A DNA stretch of 35,357 nucleotides. Origin: Bryobacterales bacterium. GTDB taxonomy: Bacteria; Acidobacteriota; Terriglobia; Bryobacterales; Bryobacteraceae. Where the stretch lies: contig JAEUQG010000331.1 of assembly GCA_016789755.1 (NCBI GenBank), positions 1 through 35,357 on the forward strand, in the 5' to 3' direction. Numbering within the stretch: position 1 is the stretch's first letter; each line of letters opens with the position of its first letter. The notes beneath the pieces are model-generated. The model searched no databases. It was not told where the DNA came from and worked only from the letters and a program-made list of their open reading frames with translations. The position numbers and the translations under genes were made by a program. Below, piece after piece: positions 1 to 7,760 of the stretch.

Positions 1-1330
1 CGACGGTGACGGATTCGGCTTGGGGGAAGGCGAGGAAGGAGCGGCAGATGTCGTCGTACCCCCAGCGCAGGTGTAGCGATTTGGAATAATGGCCGCGCTC
101 GATTTGCATTTCGCGGGAGACGAAATCGTGGACGGCGGCGATCTGGATGGCTTCGGTGGCGCCTGGGGCGGCGGGGAGGAAGAGGGAGCGGAGGTAGCCT
201 CCCCATGCGGCGTCGATGTGGAACCAGAAGCTTTGTCCGGTGTGCTGTTCGATTTGGACGCGGAGATCGGCGATGCGGTGAATGGGGTCGACGGCGCCTT
301 CTTCGGTGGTGCCGGCGACGCCGATGACGGACAGCGGGAGCATGCCTCGGGCGATGGCGGTTTGGAGTTTCCGTTCGAGGTCGCGGCAATCGATGCGGAA
401 CATGGAATCGACGTCGACGAGGACGACGTTGTTCTTTCCGATGCCGAGGAGGTCGGCGGCCTTGCTGAGGCTGTAGTGGCGAGTGCCGGCGACGAACAGG
501 GCTGGGGGAGCGGCGGCGTAGCAAGCCTGGGTGCCGTGGTGCGGGATGCTGTACTCGCTTTCGGCGAGGAGTTGGCTGACTTTGGCGGGCGTTTCCTCGC
601 GGCCGAGTTTGTAGCGGTGGCGCACGGCCTCGGCGAAGCGTGAATAGAGATAGATGGCCTGATTGGGCTTGATGCCGGCGGCGGCTTTGGCATCGAGCGA
701 GGCGATGGCGTGGCTTTCGGAAGGAGACTGCGGGAGGCGGAGGGAGAGGGCGATGCCGTGGCGTTTGGCGGCGTCCCAGACGGCGAGCGGGAAGTATCGA
801 ATGTTGCGGGCCATCCACATGGCTTCGAGATTGGCGACGGTGCCGCCGGAGGTGATGTGAGCCCAGCCGAACTCCTGACGGGAGGGTTCGCCGGCGGGCG
901 GGGGCGGCTGGAAGCCGAGCATGCGGAGGATGCCGGCGCCGACTTCGAGTTCCCACTTGACGGTGACGGGGGCGGCTTCCGGGGTTACGTTGTTGGGGTT
1001 GTAGAGCAGACCGGCGAAGTAGCCGAGGACGCTAGGGATGGTCTGGTCCGACAGCATGTGGGCGATGTAGCGGGGGCTGTAGAAGGGGAAGTGGCGGCGC
1101 AAGCCGGCGAGCATTTCGGTGAGTTGCTGGAAGAGTTCGTCGTTCCAGGCGGTGGACTCGCGGCGCAAACCTTGGGGGATGAGGATTTCATCGGAAGGGA
1201 AGTAATTGCGCCGCCAGTGGAAATAATCCTGAAGGATATGGAGGACCAGTTTCTCTTCCCATTCGGCATTTTCGGCCTTGGGTCCCAGAAACCAGGCGGC
1301 CAGTTTCTTCGTGCGTTCGCGCTGGTGCAC
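1..1330 (-). CDS. PLP-dependent group II decarboxylase, tyrosine decarboxylase-like (C-terminus cut by window edge)
   Basis: Fold-type I PLP enzyme expected to decarboxylate an aromatic or acidic L-amino acid in the cytoplasm. Reading the minus strand in the sulfatase frame gives 443 residues. They include HYSLSKAADLLGIG, where His285 is the likely PLP-stacking residue, and WFHIDAAWGGY, where Asp373 should bind the PLP pyridine nitrogen. The last visible residues are AESVTV. In Enterococcus-type tyrosine decarboxylases this stretch leads directly into the D-x-H-K motif with the PLP lysine, so the window stops just before the catalytic lysine. The frame opens after the sulfatase TGA (1354-1352), and the first usable start is GTG at 1330-1328. 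An ATG at 1352-1350 is out of frame and meets a stop after four codons. It is the third gene of an operon with the sulfatase and SMP-30 genes. Family is secure; substrate (Tyr, Glu, Asp or other) is not. Confidence 0.85.
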   Translation of the reverse strand, partial: MHQRERTKKLAAWFLGPKAENAEWEEKLVLHILQDYFHWRRNYFPSDEILIPQGLRRESTAWNDELFQQLTEMLAGLRRHFPFYSPRYIAHMLSDQTIPSVLGYFAGLLYNPNNVTPEAAPVTVKWELEVGAGILRMLGFQPPPPAGEPSRQEFGWAHITSGGTVANLEAMWMARNIRYFPLAVWDAAKRHGIALSLRLPQSPSESHAIASLDAKAAAGIKPNQAIYLYSRFAEAVRHRYKLGREETPAKVSQLLAESEYSIPHHGTQACYAAAPPALFVAGTRHYSLSKAADLLGIGKNNVVLVDVDSMFRIDCRDLERKLQTAIARGMLPLSVIGVAGTTEEGAVDPIHRIADLRVQIEQHTGQSFWFHIDAAWGGYLRSLFLPAAPGATEAIQIAAVHDFVSREMQIERGHYSKSLHLRWGYDDICRSFLAFPQAESVTV

Positions 1331-1351
1331 TGCGCTTTCAGGATAGCGCCA

Positions 1352-2845
1352 TCAAGGGCGGCTGCGGGGGTTGGCCTGCAATGCCTGGAGGCGCTCCTGC
1401 ATTTCCCTGACGCGGGCGGGGTGCGCGGCGGCGAGGTTGGTTTTCTCACCGATGTCCTGGGAGAGGTCGTACAATTGGGCGGGCTGATCGCCGCCTTTTT
1501 TGGGAGCGAGGCGCAAGCTGGGGATGTATTTCCAGGTTCCGATGCGGAGGGCGAGGCCGTTGGCATGTTCGACGAGATGGTCGCGGCCGGTTTTCGATTC
1601 GCCGAGGAGAGCGGGGAGGACGTTGAAGGAATCGGGGGCGGCGGCGGCGGTGAGTTTCTGGCCGGTGAGGGCGGCGAAACTGGAGAGCAGATCGACCTGG
1701 CAGAGCAAGGCATCGGAGACGCCGGGCTTGACGCGTTTGGGCCAGCGCAGGACGAAGGGCATGCGGGTGCCGCCTTCGAAGAGGCTGTACTTGCCGCCGC
1801 GGAGAAGGCCGGCAGGGGTGTGCCCGTTCTGCTTCTCTTCGGCACCGTCGTCGTAGCCGTCGTTCAAGACGGGGCCGTTGTCGCTGGTGAAGAGGATAAG
1901 GGTGTCGCCGGCGATCCTGTTACGGTCGAGGGCCTTCAGAACTTCGCCGACGCAGTGATCCAACTGGACGAGGGCATCGCAGCGGATGCTGCAGGAGGTG
2001 GTGTTTTGAAAGCGCCTGTGGGGAACGCGGGGGACGTGGACGTCGTGGGTGGCGAAATAGAGGAAGAAGGGTCCGCTCTTGTTGCGGTCGATGAAGCCGA
2101 CGGCTTTACGGGTGATGGTGTCCGCCATATCTTCGTCGACCCAGCGGGCGGATTTGCCGCCGGTCATGTAGCCGATGCGGCTGACGCCGTTGACGATGGT
2201 GTTATCGTGGCCGCGGCTGAGTTTCACCTTGAGCATTTCGGGATGATCTTTGCCGGTGGGTTCGTTGCCGATGGGGGCGCCGTAGCTGACGGCGATGGGG
2301 TCTTTGGGATCGAGGCCGACGACGCGGCCGTTCTCGACGTAGACGCAGGGGACACGATCGCCGGTGGCGGGGATGAGGAAGGAGTAGTCGAAGCCGATTT
2401 CGCGGGGGCCGGGTTTGATTTCGCCGTTCCAGTCGATTTTGCCGGCGCCGAGGCCGAGGTGCCATTTTCCGACGGCGGCGGTTTTGTAGCCGGCGCTTTT
2501 GAGGACGGAGGCGATGGTGGTGCGGCCGGGTTCGACGATCATGGCGGCATCGCCGGGGAGGATGCCGGTGCCTTTCTTGCGCCAGGCGTATTCGCCGGTA
2601 ATGAGCGAATAGCGCGTGGGGGTGCACGTGGCGGAGGAGGAATGGGCGTCGGTGAAGCGGATGCCCTCTTTGGCGATGCGGTCGAGGTTGGGCGTTTTGA
2701 CTTTGGTAGCGCCGTAGCAGCTCAGATCGCCGTAGCCGACGTCATCGGCGAGGATGACGACGATGTTGGGCGTGTTCTGGGCGGCGGGCATGGCGTATGG
2801 GGCCAAGGCTGCCGCGGTGGTTCGTAAGAACTCTCTTCGCTTCAT
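1352..2845 (-). CDS. Tat-exported Cys-type sulfatase (arylsulfatase family)
   Basis: Predicted 497-residue sulfate ester hydrolase acting outside the cytoplasm. The N-terminus MKRREFLRTTAAALA is a twin-arginine signal. The sulfatase core starts at about residue 26 with NIVVILADDVGYGD; Asp34 and Asp35 should bind the calcium. The motif C74-T-P-T-R78 is the C-x-P-x-R signature whose cysteine is converted to formylglycine, so a formylglycine-generating enzyme is needed; none is encoded here. The start is ATG 2845-2843, preceded by AGGGAGA. The frame stays open for 119 codons upstream, but that part overlaps the SMP-30 gene and has no sulfatase character. The start overlaps the SMP-30 stop by ATGA, which implies translational coupling. 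The natural substrate (sulfated polysaccharide, steroid or other) cannot be read from sequence. Confidence 0.93.
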   Translation of the reverse strand: MKRREFLRTTAAALAPYAMPAAQNTPNIVVILADDVGYGDLSCYGATKVKTPNLDRIAKEGIRFTDAHSSSATCTPTRYSLITGEYAWRKKGTGILPGDAAMIVEPGRTTIASVLKSAGYKTAAVGKWHLGLGAGKIDWNGEIKPGPREIGFDYSFLIPATGDRVPCVYVENGRVVGLDPKDPIAVSYGAPIGNEPTGKDHPEMLKVKLSRGHDNTIVNGVSRIGYMTGGKSARWVDEDMADTITRKAVGFIDRNKSGPFFLYFATHDVHVPRVPHRRFQNTTSCSIRCDALVQLDHCVGEVLKALDRNRIAGDTLILFTSDNGPVLNDGYDDGAEEKQNGHTPAGLLRGGKYSLFEGGTRMPFVLRWPKRVKPGVSDALLCQVDLLSSFAALTGQKLTAAAAPDSFNVLPALLGESKTGRDHLVEHANGLALRIGTWKYIPSLRLAPKKGGDQPAQLYDLSQDIGEKTNLAAAHPARVREMQERLQALQANPRSRP

Positions 2846-3798
2846 GCAAATCTCCCTGGGATCCAACCTGGATCGCTTGCCTGTGCGCGGAACAATGCAC
2901 CGCCGGCGGTGATGTAGAGGGATTTTCCATCGGCGCCACCGAAGGCGCAGTTGGTGACCTCGTCGAGCGGGACCGCGAGAAACTGGAGCAACTTGCCTTG
3001 CGGAGACAGCACGTAGATGCCGCCCTTGAGCCTGTCCGCGGTTTCGTGCGGCGGATGCGGTTTGTTCAATCCGCCCGCGACGAACAGACGGCCGGCGCGA
3101 TCCATTTTCATTCCGTCCGGTCCGCGGGCATCGCCCCAATCGAAGATGAGCTTTTTGCTGCCGGGGTCTACCGAGCCATCGTTGTGGAGGTGGAATCGCC
3201 ACAGTTTTCTCGGTCCGCCGGCGGTGTTGTTGTTGTCGGCGACGTAGAGGAACTGGTCGTTGGGTGAAACGAGGAGTCCGTTGGGGCGGTCGATTTCCTG
3301 TTCCAGGACACGGGAGACGACGCCGGGGGCATCGATGCGGTAGACGGCCTCTTTGAGCTCCATTCCTTCGCGCGGGCCATAGCGGGGGTCGGAGAAGTAG
3401 ATGCGGCCTTTGCTGTCGATGGCGAGGTCGTTGGGGGAATTGAAGCGCGCCTGTTGGAAGCGGCCGGCGAGGACGGTGATGGAACCGTCGCGTTCCGTGC
3501 GGGTGACACGGCGCTCGCCTTGTTCGCAGACGATGAGGCGGCCTTGCGGGTCGATGAGGAGGCCGTTGGGGCGCCCTGCCTGTTGGCGAAAGACGCTAAT
3601 CTTACCGTCTTTGGCGTAGCGGAAGATATTGCCGTTGCCGGTGCAGAGCAGGCCGAGATCGAAATGCCATGCGGGGCCTTCGTGGACGCCGAAGTCAGCG
3701 AGCTTTTCGAGGTTGGAGAGAATCGCCGGTTGCCCGAAGGCCGGACTGGCGAGGGCCGCTGCGAGGAAACCGCGGCGGCTGATGCGTCGATCGCCCAT
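2842..3798 (-). CDS. SMP-30/gluconolactonase/LRE-like six-bladed beta-propeller protein, Tat signal
   Basis: Predicted 318-residue secreted lactonase-like protein. The N-terminus contains S-R-R-G-F-L followed by an alanine-rich stretch and AFGQ, a clear Tat signal with a likely cleavage site near residue 22. The four residues that bind the divalent metal in SMP-30/gluconolactonase enzymes are present in their usual contexts: Glu40 (HEGPAW), Asn123 (SPNDLA), Asn173 (RPNGLL) and Asp228 (GPDGMK). Length fits the family plus a signal peptide. It is the first gene of the operon with the sulfatase (4-base overlap) and the decarboxylase. A lactonase exported with a sulfatase suggests breakdown of an external sulfated or sugar-acid substrate, but that is inference. 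Only 20 bases separate it from the divergent RidA gene. Confidence 0.9.
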   Translation of the reverse strand: MGDRRISRRGFLAAALASPAFGQPAILSNLEKLADFGVHEGPAWHFDLGLLCTGNGNIFRYAKDGKISVFRQQAGRPNGLLIDPQGRLIVCEQGERRVTRTERDGSITVLAGRFQQARFNSPNDLAIDSKGRIYFSDPRYGPREGMELKEAVYRIDAPGVVSRVLEQEIDRPNGLLVSPNDQFLYVADNNNTAGGPRKLWRFHLHNDGSVDPGSKKLIFDWGDARGPDGMKMDRAGRLFVAGGLNKPHPPHETADRLKGGIYVLSPQGKLLQFLAVPLDEVTNCAFGGADGKSLYITAGGALFRAQASDPGWIPGRFA

Positions 3799-3818
3799 AG
3801 ACCTTCATTGTAGATACG

Positions 3819-4229
3819 ATGGCAGGTATGCCGTTACATCCTGTAGCTGTCGAAGTGGCCGTGTTGCCGCCGAACAACCATACATACTCGCAAGCGGTGA
3901 AGATGGGGGACCTGGTGTTTGTATCGGGACAACTGGGGGTTGATCCGCGGACGCGCCGGCTGGTGGATGGAGGGATTGCGGAGCAGACTCGCCAGGCGAT
4001 TGAGAATGTATCGACGGTGCTTGCGGCGGCGGGATCGGGGCTGGCGGGGGTGGGGAAGGTGAACATCTTCATTCGCCATTTTTCGGACCTGCCGGCGATG
4101 AACAAGGTGTATGCGGAGTATTTTGTGCACCGGCCGGCGAAGACCACGGTGGAGATTGGCGGGCTCGATCAGGGGGCGCTGATTGAGATTGAGGTTGTGG
4201 CGGCGGTGTTCGAGAGGCGGGATGATTAG
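3819..4229 (+). CDS. RidA/YjgF/UK114 family protein lacking the usual catalytic arginine
   Basis: A 136-residue protein with the RidA fold pattern: YSQAVKMGDLVFVSGQLGVDP near residues 22-42, a central helix with QARQAIENV-like sequence, and a C-terminal IEIEVVA strand. Canonical RidA hydrolyses reactive 2-aminoacrylate-type imines released by PLP enzymes, using the arginine of PARSCVEV (Arg105 in E. coli). Here the matching stretch reads PAKTTVEI, with lysine at that position, so imine deaminase activity may be absent or altered. Members without this arginine occur in other Rid subfamilies of unknown role. The start is ATG 3819; a second in-frame ATG at 3828 is possible. No strong ribosome site is visible for either. 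The gene is divergent from the SMP-30 gene and convergent with the receptor gene. Confidence 0.9.
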   Translation: MAGMPLHPVAVEVAVLPPNNHTYSQAVKMGDLVFVSGQLGVDPRTRRLVDGGIAEQTRQAIENVSTVLAAAGSGLAGVGKVNIFIRHFSDLPAMNKVYAEYFVHRPAKTTVEIGGLDQGALIEIEVVAAVFERRDD

Positions 4230-4273
4230 CGGAGGACGACGGCACGGAAGGCGGTGCGGCGGGGCTGGGGACC

Positions 4274-4288
4274 GGCGCTATCAGCGCC
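4274..4288. terminator. Possible hairpin between convergent ridA-like and receptor genes
   Basis: GGCGCT and AGCGCC form a perfect 6-bp inverted repeat around a 3-base loop. It overlaps the stop codon of the receptor gene and lies 45 bases after the RidA stop. There is no T-run on either side, so it is at best a weak or factor-assisted bidirectional terminator. Confidence 0.25.
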
Positions 4289-6176
4289 AGCGGAGTCCGA
4301 TGCGCCAGAGGCGGGGAGCCCCTGTGTTTGGAGTTGGGCTGAAGCCGACGAGGAAAGTACGGTTGAAGACGTTTTCCATGGAGACGACGGCGCTGATGTC
4401 TTTGGCGACGCGCTGGCGCACGCTGAACTGGTAGGAGGCGTAGCCAGGCAGGACGAAGGTATTGAGGTCATCTTCGAATTGGAAGGCGAAGGTGCGCATG
4501 CCGGCGGCGAGCAGGGTGCCGCCGCGCACGTAGCTGATCTGGGCCGAGCCCTGGTGGCGAGGGATCTGGGGCAGGCGGGGGCCGGTGCGGAAGCGTGAAT
4601 CGGCGTAGAGGTAGCTGACTTCGCCGAGGAAATTTCCGTAACGCTGGCGGGCGTCGAATTCGAGGCCGCGGCTGAGCGCTTGAGCCGCGTTGCGGCGCTG
4701 GCGGATGATCTGGGCGGGAGTGGAGGAGAGGGTTACGTTGGTGATGATGCCGTCGATGGAATTGCGGAAGAAGGTGATGCCGGCGCGGCGCGATTCGCCG
4801 ATGAAGTCGGCGCCCGCTTCGAGGCCGAACAACGTTTCCTGGCGGAGATTGGCGTTGGCCTGGGTGACGGCGTTGCCGGCGCGGAATTCGCGGTAGAGTT
4901 CATTGAGTGTGGGAGCGCGGAAGCTGCGGTAGGCGGAGCCGCGGAGCCGGAGGGGGCCGCGTCCGAGGGTGATGCCGCCGCTGGGGCTGAGGAAGCGGCT
5001 GTCTTGTCCGGTGAATTGGTGGCGCACGCCGGCGAAGAGTTGCGCGGGGCCGACGCCGTAGTTCACCTGTCCGAAAACGCCGTGCTGCAATTGATCGCCT
5101 CCGCCTTCGCGGCGTCCGGTGGGGATGACGGTTTCGATGGAGTAACCTTCGACGCGCACCAGATCGCCGCCGGCGAGGATGCTTCCTTTGTTCAGCGCGC
5201 GGCGGTAGAGGAACGCGCCGCCCGAGGCATCGGTGGGCACGGTTTGGAGCGAGGTCAAGCGCTCTGTATTTCGCCCGGCGAGGATGGTGGAGAACGACTG
5301 GTGGTATTCCTGGCGGGTGTGATAGCCCAACAGGGAGATGTTGTTGACAGTGCCGCCGGAGTAGTGGGCGGAGACCGTTCCCATGTTCACGGAGTTCCGT
5401 TGAAGGACAGTGCCGTTGTCGCGATCTTCGACGAGCATGCCGGCTTTGAGATAGAGGTTGTGCTTGTCGCCGAAGTAATCGAATTTGAGATTGGGGGAGA
5501 CGAAGTCGACGCCGGCCTGGGTATCGGCGCGGCCGCGGATATTGGCTGGGACGATGTAGTAGCCGCTGGTGGTGTAGCCGCGAAAACCGCCGGATAGCGC
5601 GAACTTGTCGAAGGGTTGGGCGAAGCCGGCGTTGAGCAGGTGCTGTTTCTGGTTGCCGATTTCGTATCCCAAGTGGGCGCGCTTGCGGCCTGCGGGAGGG
5701 GAGAAGAGAGCGATGGCGCCGCCCATGGCGCGGTCTCCGAAGACGCTGGTGGAAGCACTGCGGAGGATTTCGACGCGGTCTAACTGATCGGGGGCGAGGC
5801 GGGTCCAGAAGACCCAACCACCGAAGGGGTCGTTGACGGGGACACCGTCCCAGAGGACGAGAGTGCGGCTGGCGCCGCTCGATCCGATGCCGCGAAGGGA
5901 GACGCCTTGGGTGGTGGGATTGGCGACGAGGCTGGACGTGCGGCGGAAGAGGCTGAAGCCGGGGACCATGCGCAAGCGGTCATCGAGATTGACGCCGGGG
6001 ATTCTGGCAAGTTCGGGGGCGCCGAGCACGGCGATGTTGGACGGGGTTTCGGCCTGGACTTCTCCGAGCACGGTGACGGAAGTTTTGACGGGCTCGACGG
6101 GAGGTTGGGGGGCGGGGTCCTGGCACCATGCCGGATGCAGTTGGAATAAAACAAACAGGTGCAAGAGTGGCGTCAT
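4281..6176 (-). CDS. TonB-dependent outer-membrane receptor (BtuB/FepA-like)
   Basis: Predicted 631-residue outer-membrane transporter driven by TonB-ExbBD. A short signal peptide covers about residues 1-18. A plug domain follows at roughly 35-150, with GVSLRGIGSSGASRTLVLWD and VEILRSASTSVFGDRAMGGAI, which are typical plug sequences. The rest is beta-barrel with alternating hydrophobic residues, ending in GLRWR. It lacks the carboxypeptidase-regulatory domain seen in the other receptor of this window, so it looks like a classical small-substrate receptor for siderophore, cobalamin or similar. The substrate is unknown. It lies 35 bases downstream of the DUF1349-like gene on the same strand and is probably cotranscribed. 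The start is ATG 6176-6174. Confidence 0.92.
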   Translation of the reverse strand: MTPLLHLFVLFQLHPAWCQDPAPQPPVEPVKTSVTVLGEVQAETPSNIAVLGAPELARIPGVNLDDRLRMVPGFSLFRRTSSLVANPTTQGVSLRGIGSSGASRTLVLWDGVPVNDPFGGWVFWTRLAPDQLDRVEILRSASTSVFGDRAMGGAIALFSPPAGRKRAHLGYEIGNQKQHLLNAGFAQPFDKFALSGGFRGYTTSGYYIVPANIRGRADTQAGVDFVSPNLKFDYFGDKHNLYLKAGMLVEDRDNGTVLQRNSVNMGTVSAHYSGGTVNNISLLGYHTRQEYHQSFSTILAGRNTERLTSLQTVPTDASGGAFLYRRALNKGSILAGGDLVRVEGYSIETVIPTGRREGGGDQLQHGVFGQVNYGVGPAQLFAGVRHQFTGQDSRFLSPSGGITLGRGPLRLRGSAYRSFRAPTLNELYREFRAGNAVTQANANLRQETLFGLEAGADFIGESRRAGITFFRNSIDGIITNVTLSSTPAQIIRQRRNAAQALSRGLEFDARQRYGNFLGEVSYLYADSRFRTGPRLPQIPRHQGSAQISYVRGGTLLAAGMRTFAFQFEDDLNTFVLPGYASYQFSVRQRVAKDISAVVSMENVFNRTFLVGFSPTPNTGAPRLWRIGLRWR

Positions 6177-6211
6177 TCGGGCAGTCCACCGATCGGGGAA
6201 ACTACAGGATA

Positions 6212-6805
6212 TTACACTCCGGTGCGCAGCGCGGCGAGCGTTTCCTGGCGGTAGCGGATGGAGCGGAAGCGCACACTACATCCTTCGCCGGTGGGAGACT
6301 GGACGAGCAATCCGGCCTGCATGGGGCCGGGGCGGAGGCGGAAAGCGCGGACCATGTGCCAGTATTTCCCGTCATCGGAATAGTGGAAGACGCAGCCTGG
6401 GCCTTTGCGGCCGACGCGGAGCCAGATGCGAGGTTCGGCGCGCGCGACGCTGTTGCAGTCGTCGGATGCGCCGCAGGTGACGACGCTGACCACCATGGGG
6501 CGGGCCTGGGGCGAATATTCGTAGCAGAGCTTTGCCCAGTGATCCTCGTCCTGCCACAGCAGCAGGACGCCGGCATCGAAGGTAGCGGCAAAGCCGGCCT
6601 CGACTTCGGCTTCGAGGAGGAAATCGCCTTCGGTGGCAAAGAGGGCCATGGGAGCGCTTTGCAGCTTTCGATCGCTGAGGGGATCGGTGAAGAGATCGGT
6701 TTGGGCGGGGGCGCGGCCGTCGAGTCCGTTCCCGGTGACGGTCCAGGCGTGGGGCGCGGCGGTTTTGAGTGGTGCGGGAATTCCCGGTACATTCATATCT
6801 CCCAC
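6212..6805 (-). CDS. DUF1349-like concanavalin A-type lectin/glucanase-fold protein
   Basis: A 197-residue protein without an evident signal peptide. The middle part has the DUF1349 pattern: DFLLEAEVEAGFAATFDAGVLLLW, then DHWAKLCYEYSPQ and VVSVVTCGASDDCNS, followed by IWLRVGRKG and YSDDGKYWHMVR. These are beta-strands of a concanavalin A-like jelly roll related to the C-terminal domain of some beta-xylosidases. Family proteins are presumed to bind or act on carbohydrates, but no defined activity can be assigned. A second in-frame ATG lies 9 bases downstream. It sits upstream of the TonB receptor gene on the same strand, likely as one operon. It is divergent from the ABC exporter operon, with only 33 bases between the two start codons. 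Confidence 0.8.
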   Translation of the reverse strand: MGDMNVPGIPAPLKTAAPHAWTVTGNGLDGRAPAQTDLFTDPLSDRKLQSAPMALFATEGDFLLEAEVEAGFAATFDAGVLLLWQDEDHWAKLCYEYSPQARPMVVSVVTCGASDDCNSVARAEPRIWLRVGRKGPGCVFHYSDDGKYWHMVRAFRLRPGPMQAGLLVQSPTGEGCSVRFRSIRYRQETLAALRTGV

Positions 6806-6838
6806 ATGATAGCGGCCTGCTACACTGATTACCCAGGC

Positions 6839-7759
6839 ATGCTCGAAATCGAGGAATTACGCAAGTCCTACGGTGATTTCACGGCTGTTCATTCCGTTTC
6901 GCTTCGCGCCGGCGGGGGTGAAGTGTTCGGACTTCTGGGCCCGAACGGAGCGGGGAAGACCACGACGATTCATTGCATCGGCGGGCTGCTGACGCCGACA
7001 TCGGGGCACATTCGTGTGAACGGCCATGACGTGGTGCGGGAGGGAGCGAAGGCTCGGGCGTCGCTGGGGGTGGCGCCGCAGGAGATCGCACTGTACGAGG
7101 AGCTAAGCGCGAAGGAGAACCTGGAGTTTTGGGGTGTGGCGCAAGGGCTTGCTTCTTCCGATCTGCGGGCGCGCATCCCTGAGGTGCTGGAGCAGGTGGG
7201 ACTTCTCGACCGGGCGAAGGATCCGGTGAAGAATTTCAGCGGAGGGATGAAGCGGCGGATGAATTTCGCCTGCGGGATAGTGCACCGGCCGAAGGTGTTG
7301 CTGCTGGATGAGCCGACGGCGGGAGTGGATCCGCAAAGCCGGGTACGCATTCTGGAACTGGTACGGGCGCAGGCGCGGGAAGGGGCGTGCGTGCTGTACA
7401 CGACGCACTATATGGAAGAAGCCGAAGCGCTGTGCGACCGTCTGGCGATTGTGGATCACGGCCGGTTGATTGCGCAAGGGACGCTGGGGGAGTTGCGGGC
7501 GATGCTGGCGGAGAAGGATCTGGTACGGCTGGCGGGGTCTTTTCCGGCCGCGGTGGCGGCGTTGCGGCTGGCGGATATCGAGGTGTTGCAGCACGCCGAG
7601 GACGCGCTGAGCCTGTCGGTAACGCAGGCGGCAATGCGGCTGCCGGAAATTTTCGGGGCGATTGCCGCGGCGGGAGGCGAGGTGCGGGGGGCGACGGTGA
7701 CGCAGCCGAGCCTGGAGTCGTTGTTCATCAAACTTACGGGCAAGGAACTGCGGGAGTAG
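6839..7759 (+). CDS. ABC-2 type exporter ATP-binding protein
   Basis: A 306-residue cytoplasmic ATPase subunit. Visible motifs are Walker A GPNGAGKT (34-41), Q-loop Gln81, signature FSGGMKRR (133-140), Walker B LLLDEP (154-159) and switch His190 in YTTHYMEEAEA. The C-terminal 80 residues form the accessory domain typical of CcmA/NatA/drug-exporter ATPases. The start chosen is ATG 6839, immediately before the conserved LEIEELRKSYGDF. An in-frame ATG 33 bases upstream (MIAACYTDYPG) is less like the family. The stop is one base before the start of the first permease gene, so the three exporter genes form a tight operon. The exported substrate (drug, polysaccharide, lipid or other) cannot be inferred. 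Confidence 0.93.
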   Translation: MLEIEELRKSYGDFTAVHSVSLRAGGGEVFGLLGPNGAGKTTTIHCIGGLLTPTSGHIRVNGHDVVREGAKARASLGVAPQEIALYEELSAKENLEFWGVAQGLASSDLRARIPEVLEQVGLLDRAKDPVKNFSGGMKRRMNFACGIVHRPKVLLLDEPTAGVDPQSRVRILELVRAQAREGACVLYTTHYMEEAEALCDRLAIVDHGRLIAQGTLGELRAMLAEKDLVRLAGSFPAAVAALRLADIEVLQHAEDALSLSVTQAAMRLPEIFGAIAAAGGEVRGATVTQPSLESLFIKLTGKELRE

Positions 7760-7760
7760 T

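Noticed and set aside
1350..1352. ATG overlapping the sulfatase stop as decarboxylase start
   Set aside because: It is out of frame with the decarboxylase and meets TGA after four codons; the in-frame GTG at 1330 is used instead.
710..2827. A 705-codon open frame on the plus strand
   Set aside because: It runs antisense to the sulfatase and decarboxylase genes and its product is Gly/Ala/Asp/Val-rich without a family pattern. The minus strand has clear active-site motifs. High GC at third positions leaves the opposite strand open.
3799..3818. Promoters in the 20-base gap between the divergent SMP-30 and RidA genes
   Set aside because: A TACAAT is present for the minus strand, but no -35 element lies at the right distance, and the elements would sit within the coding regions; not enough to call.
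6119..6176. Cysteine in the receptor signal peptide as a lipoprotein site
   Set aside because: The residues before it (H-P-A-W) do not fit a lipobox, and the rest is a barrel receptor.
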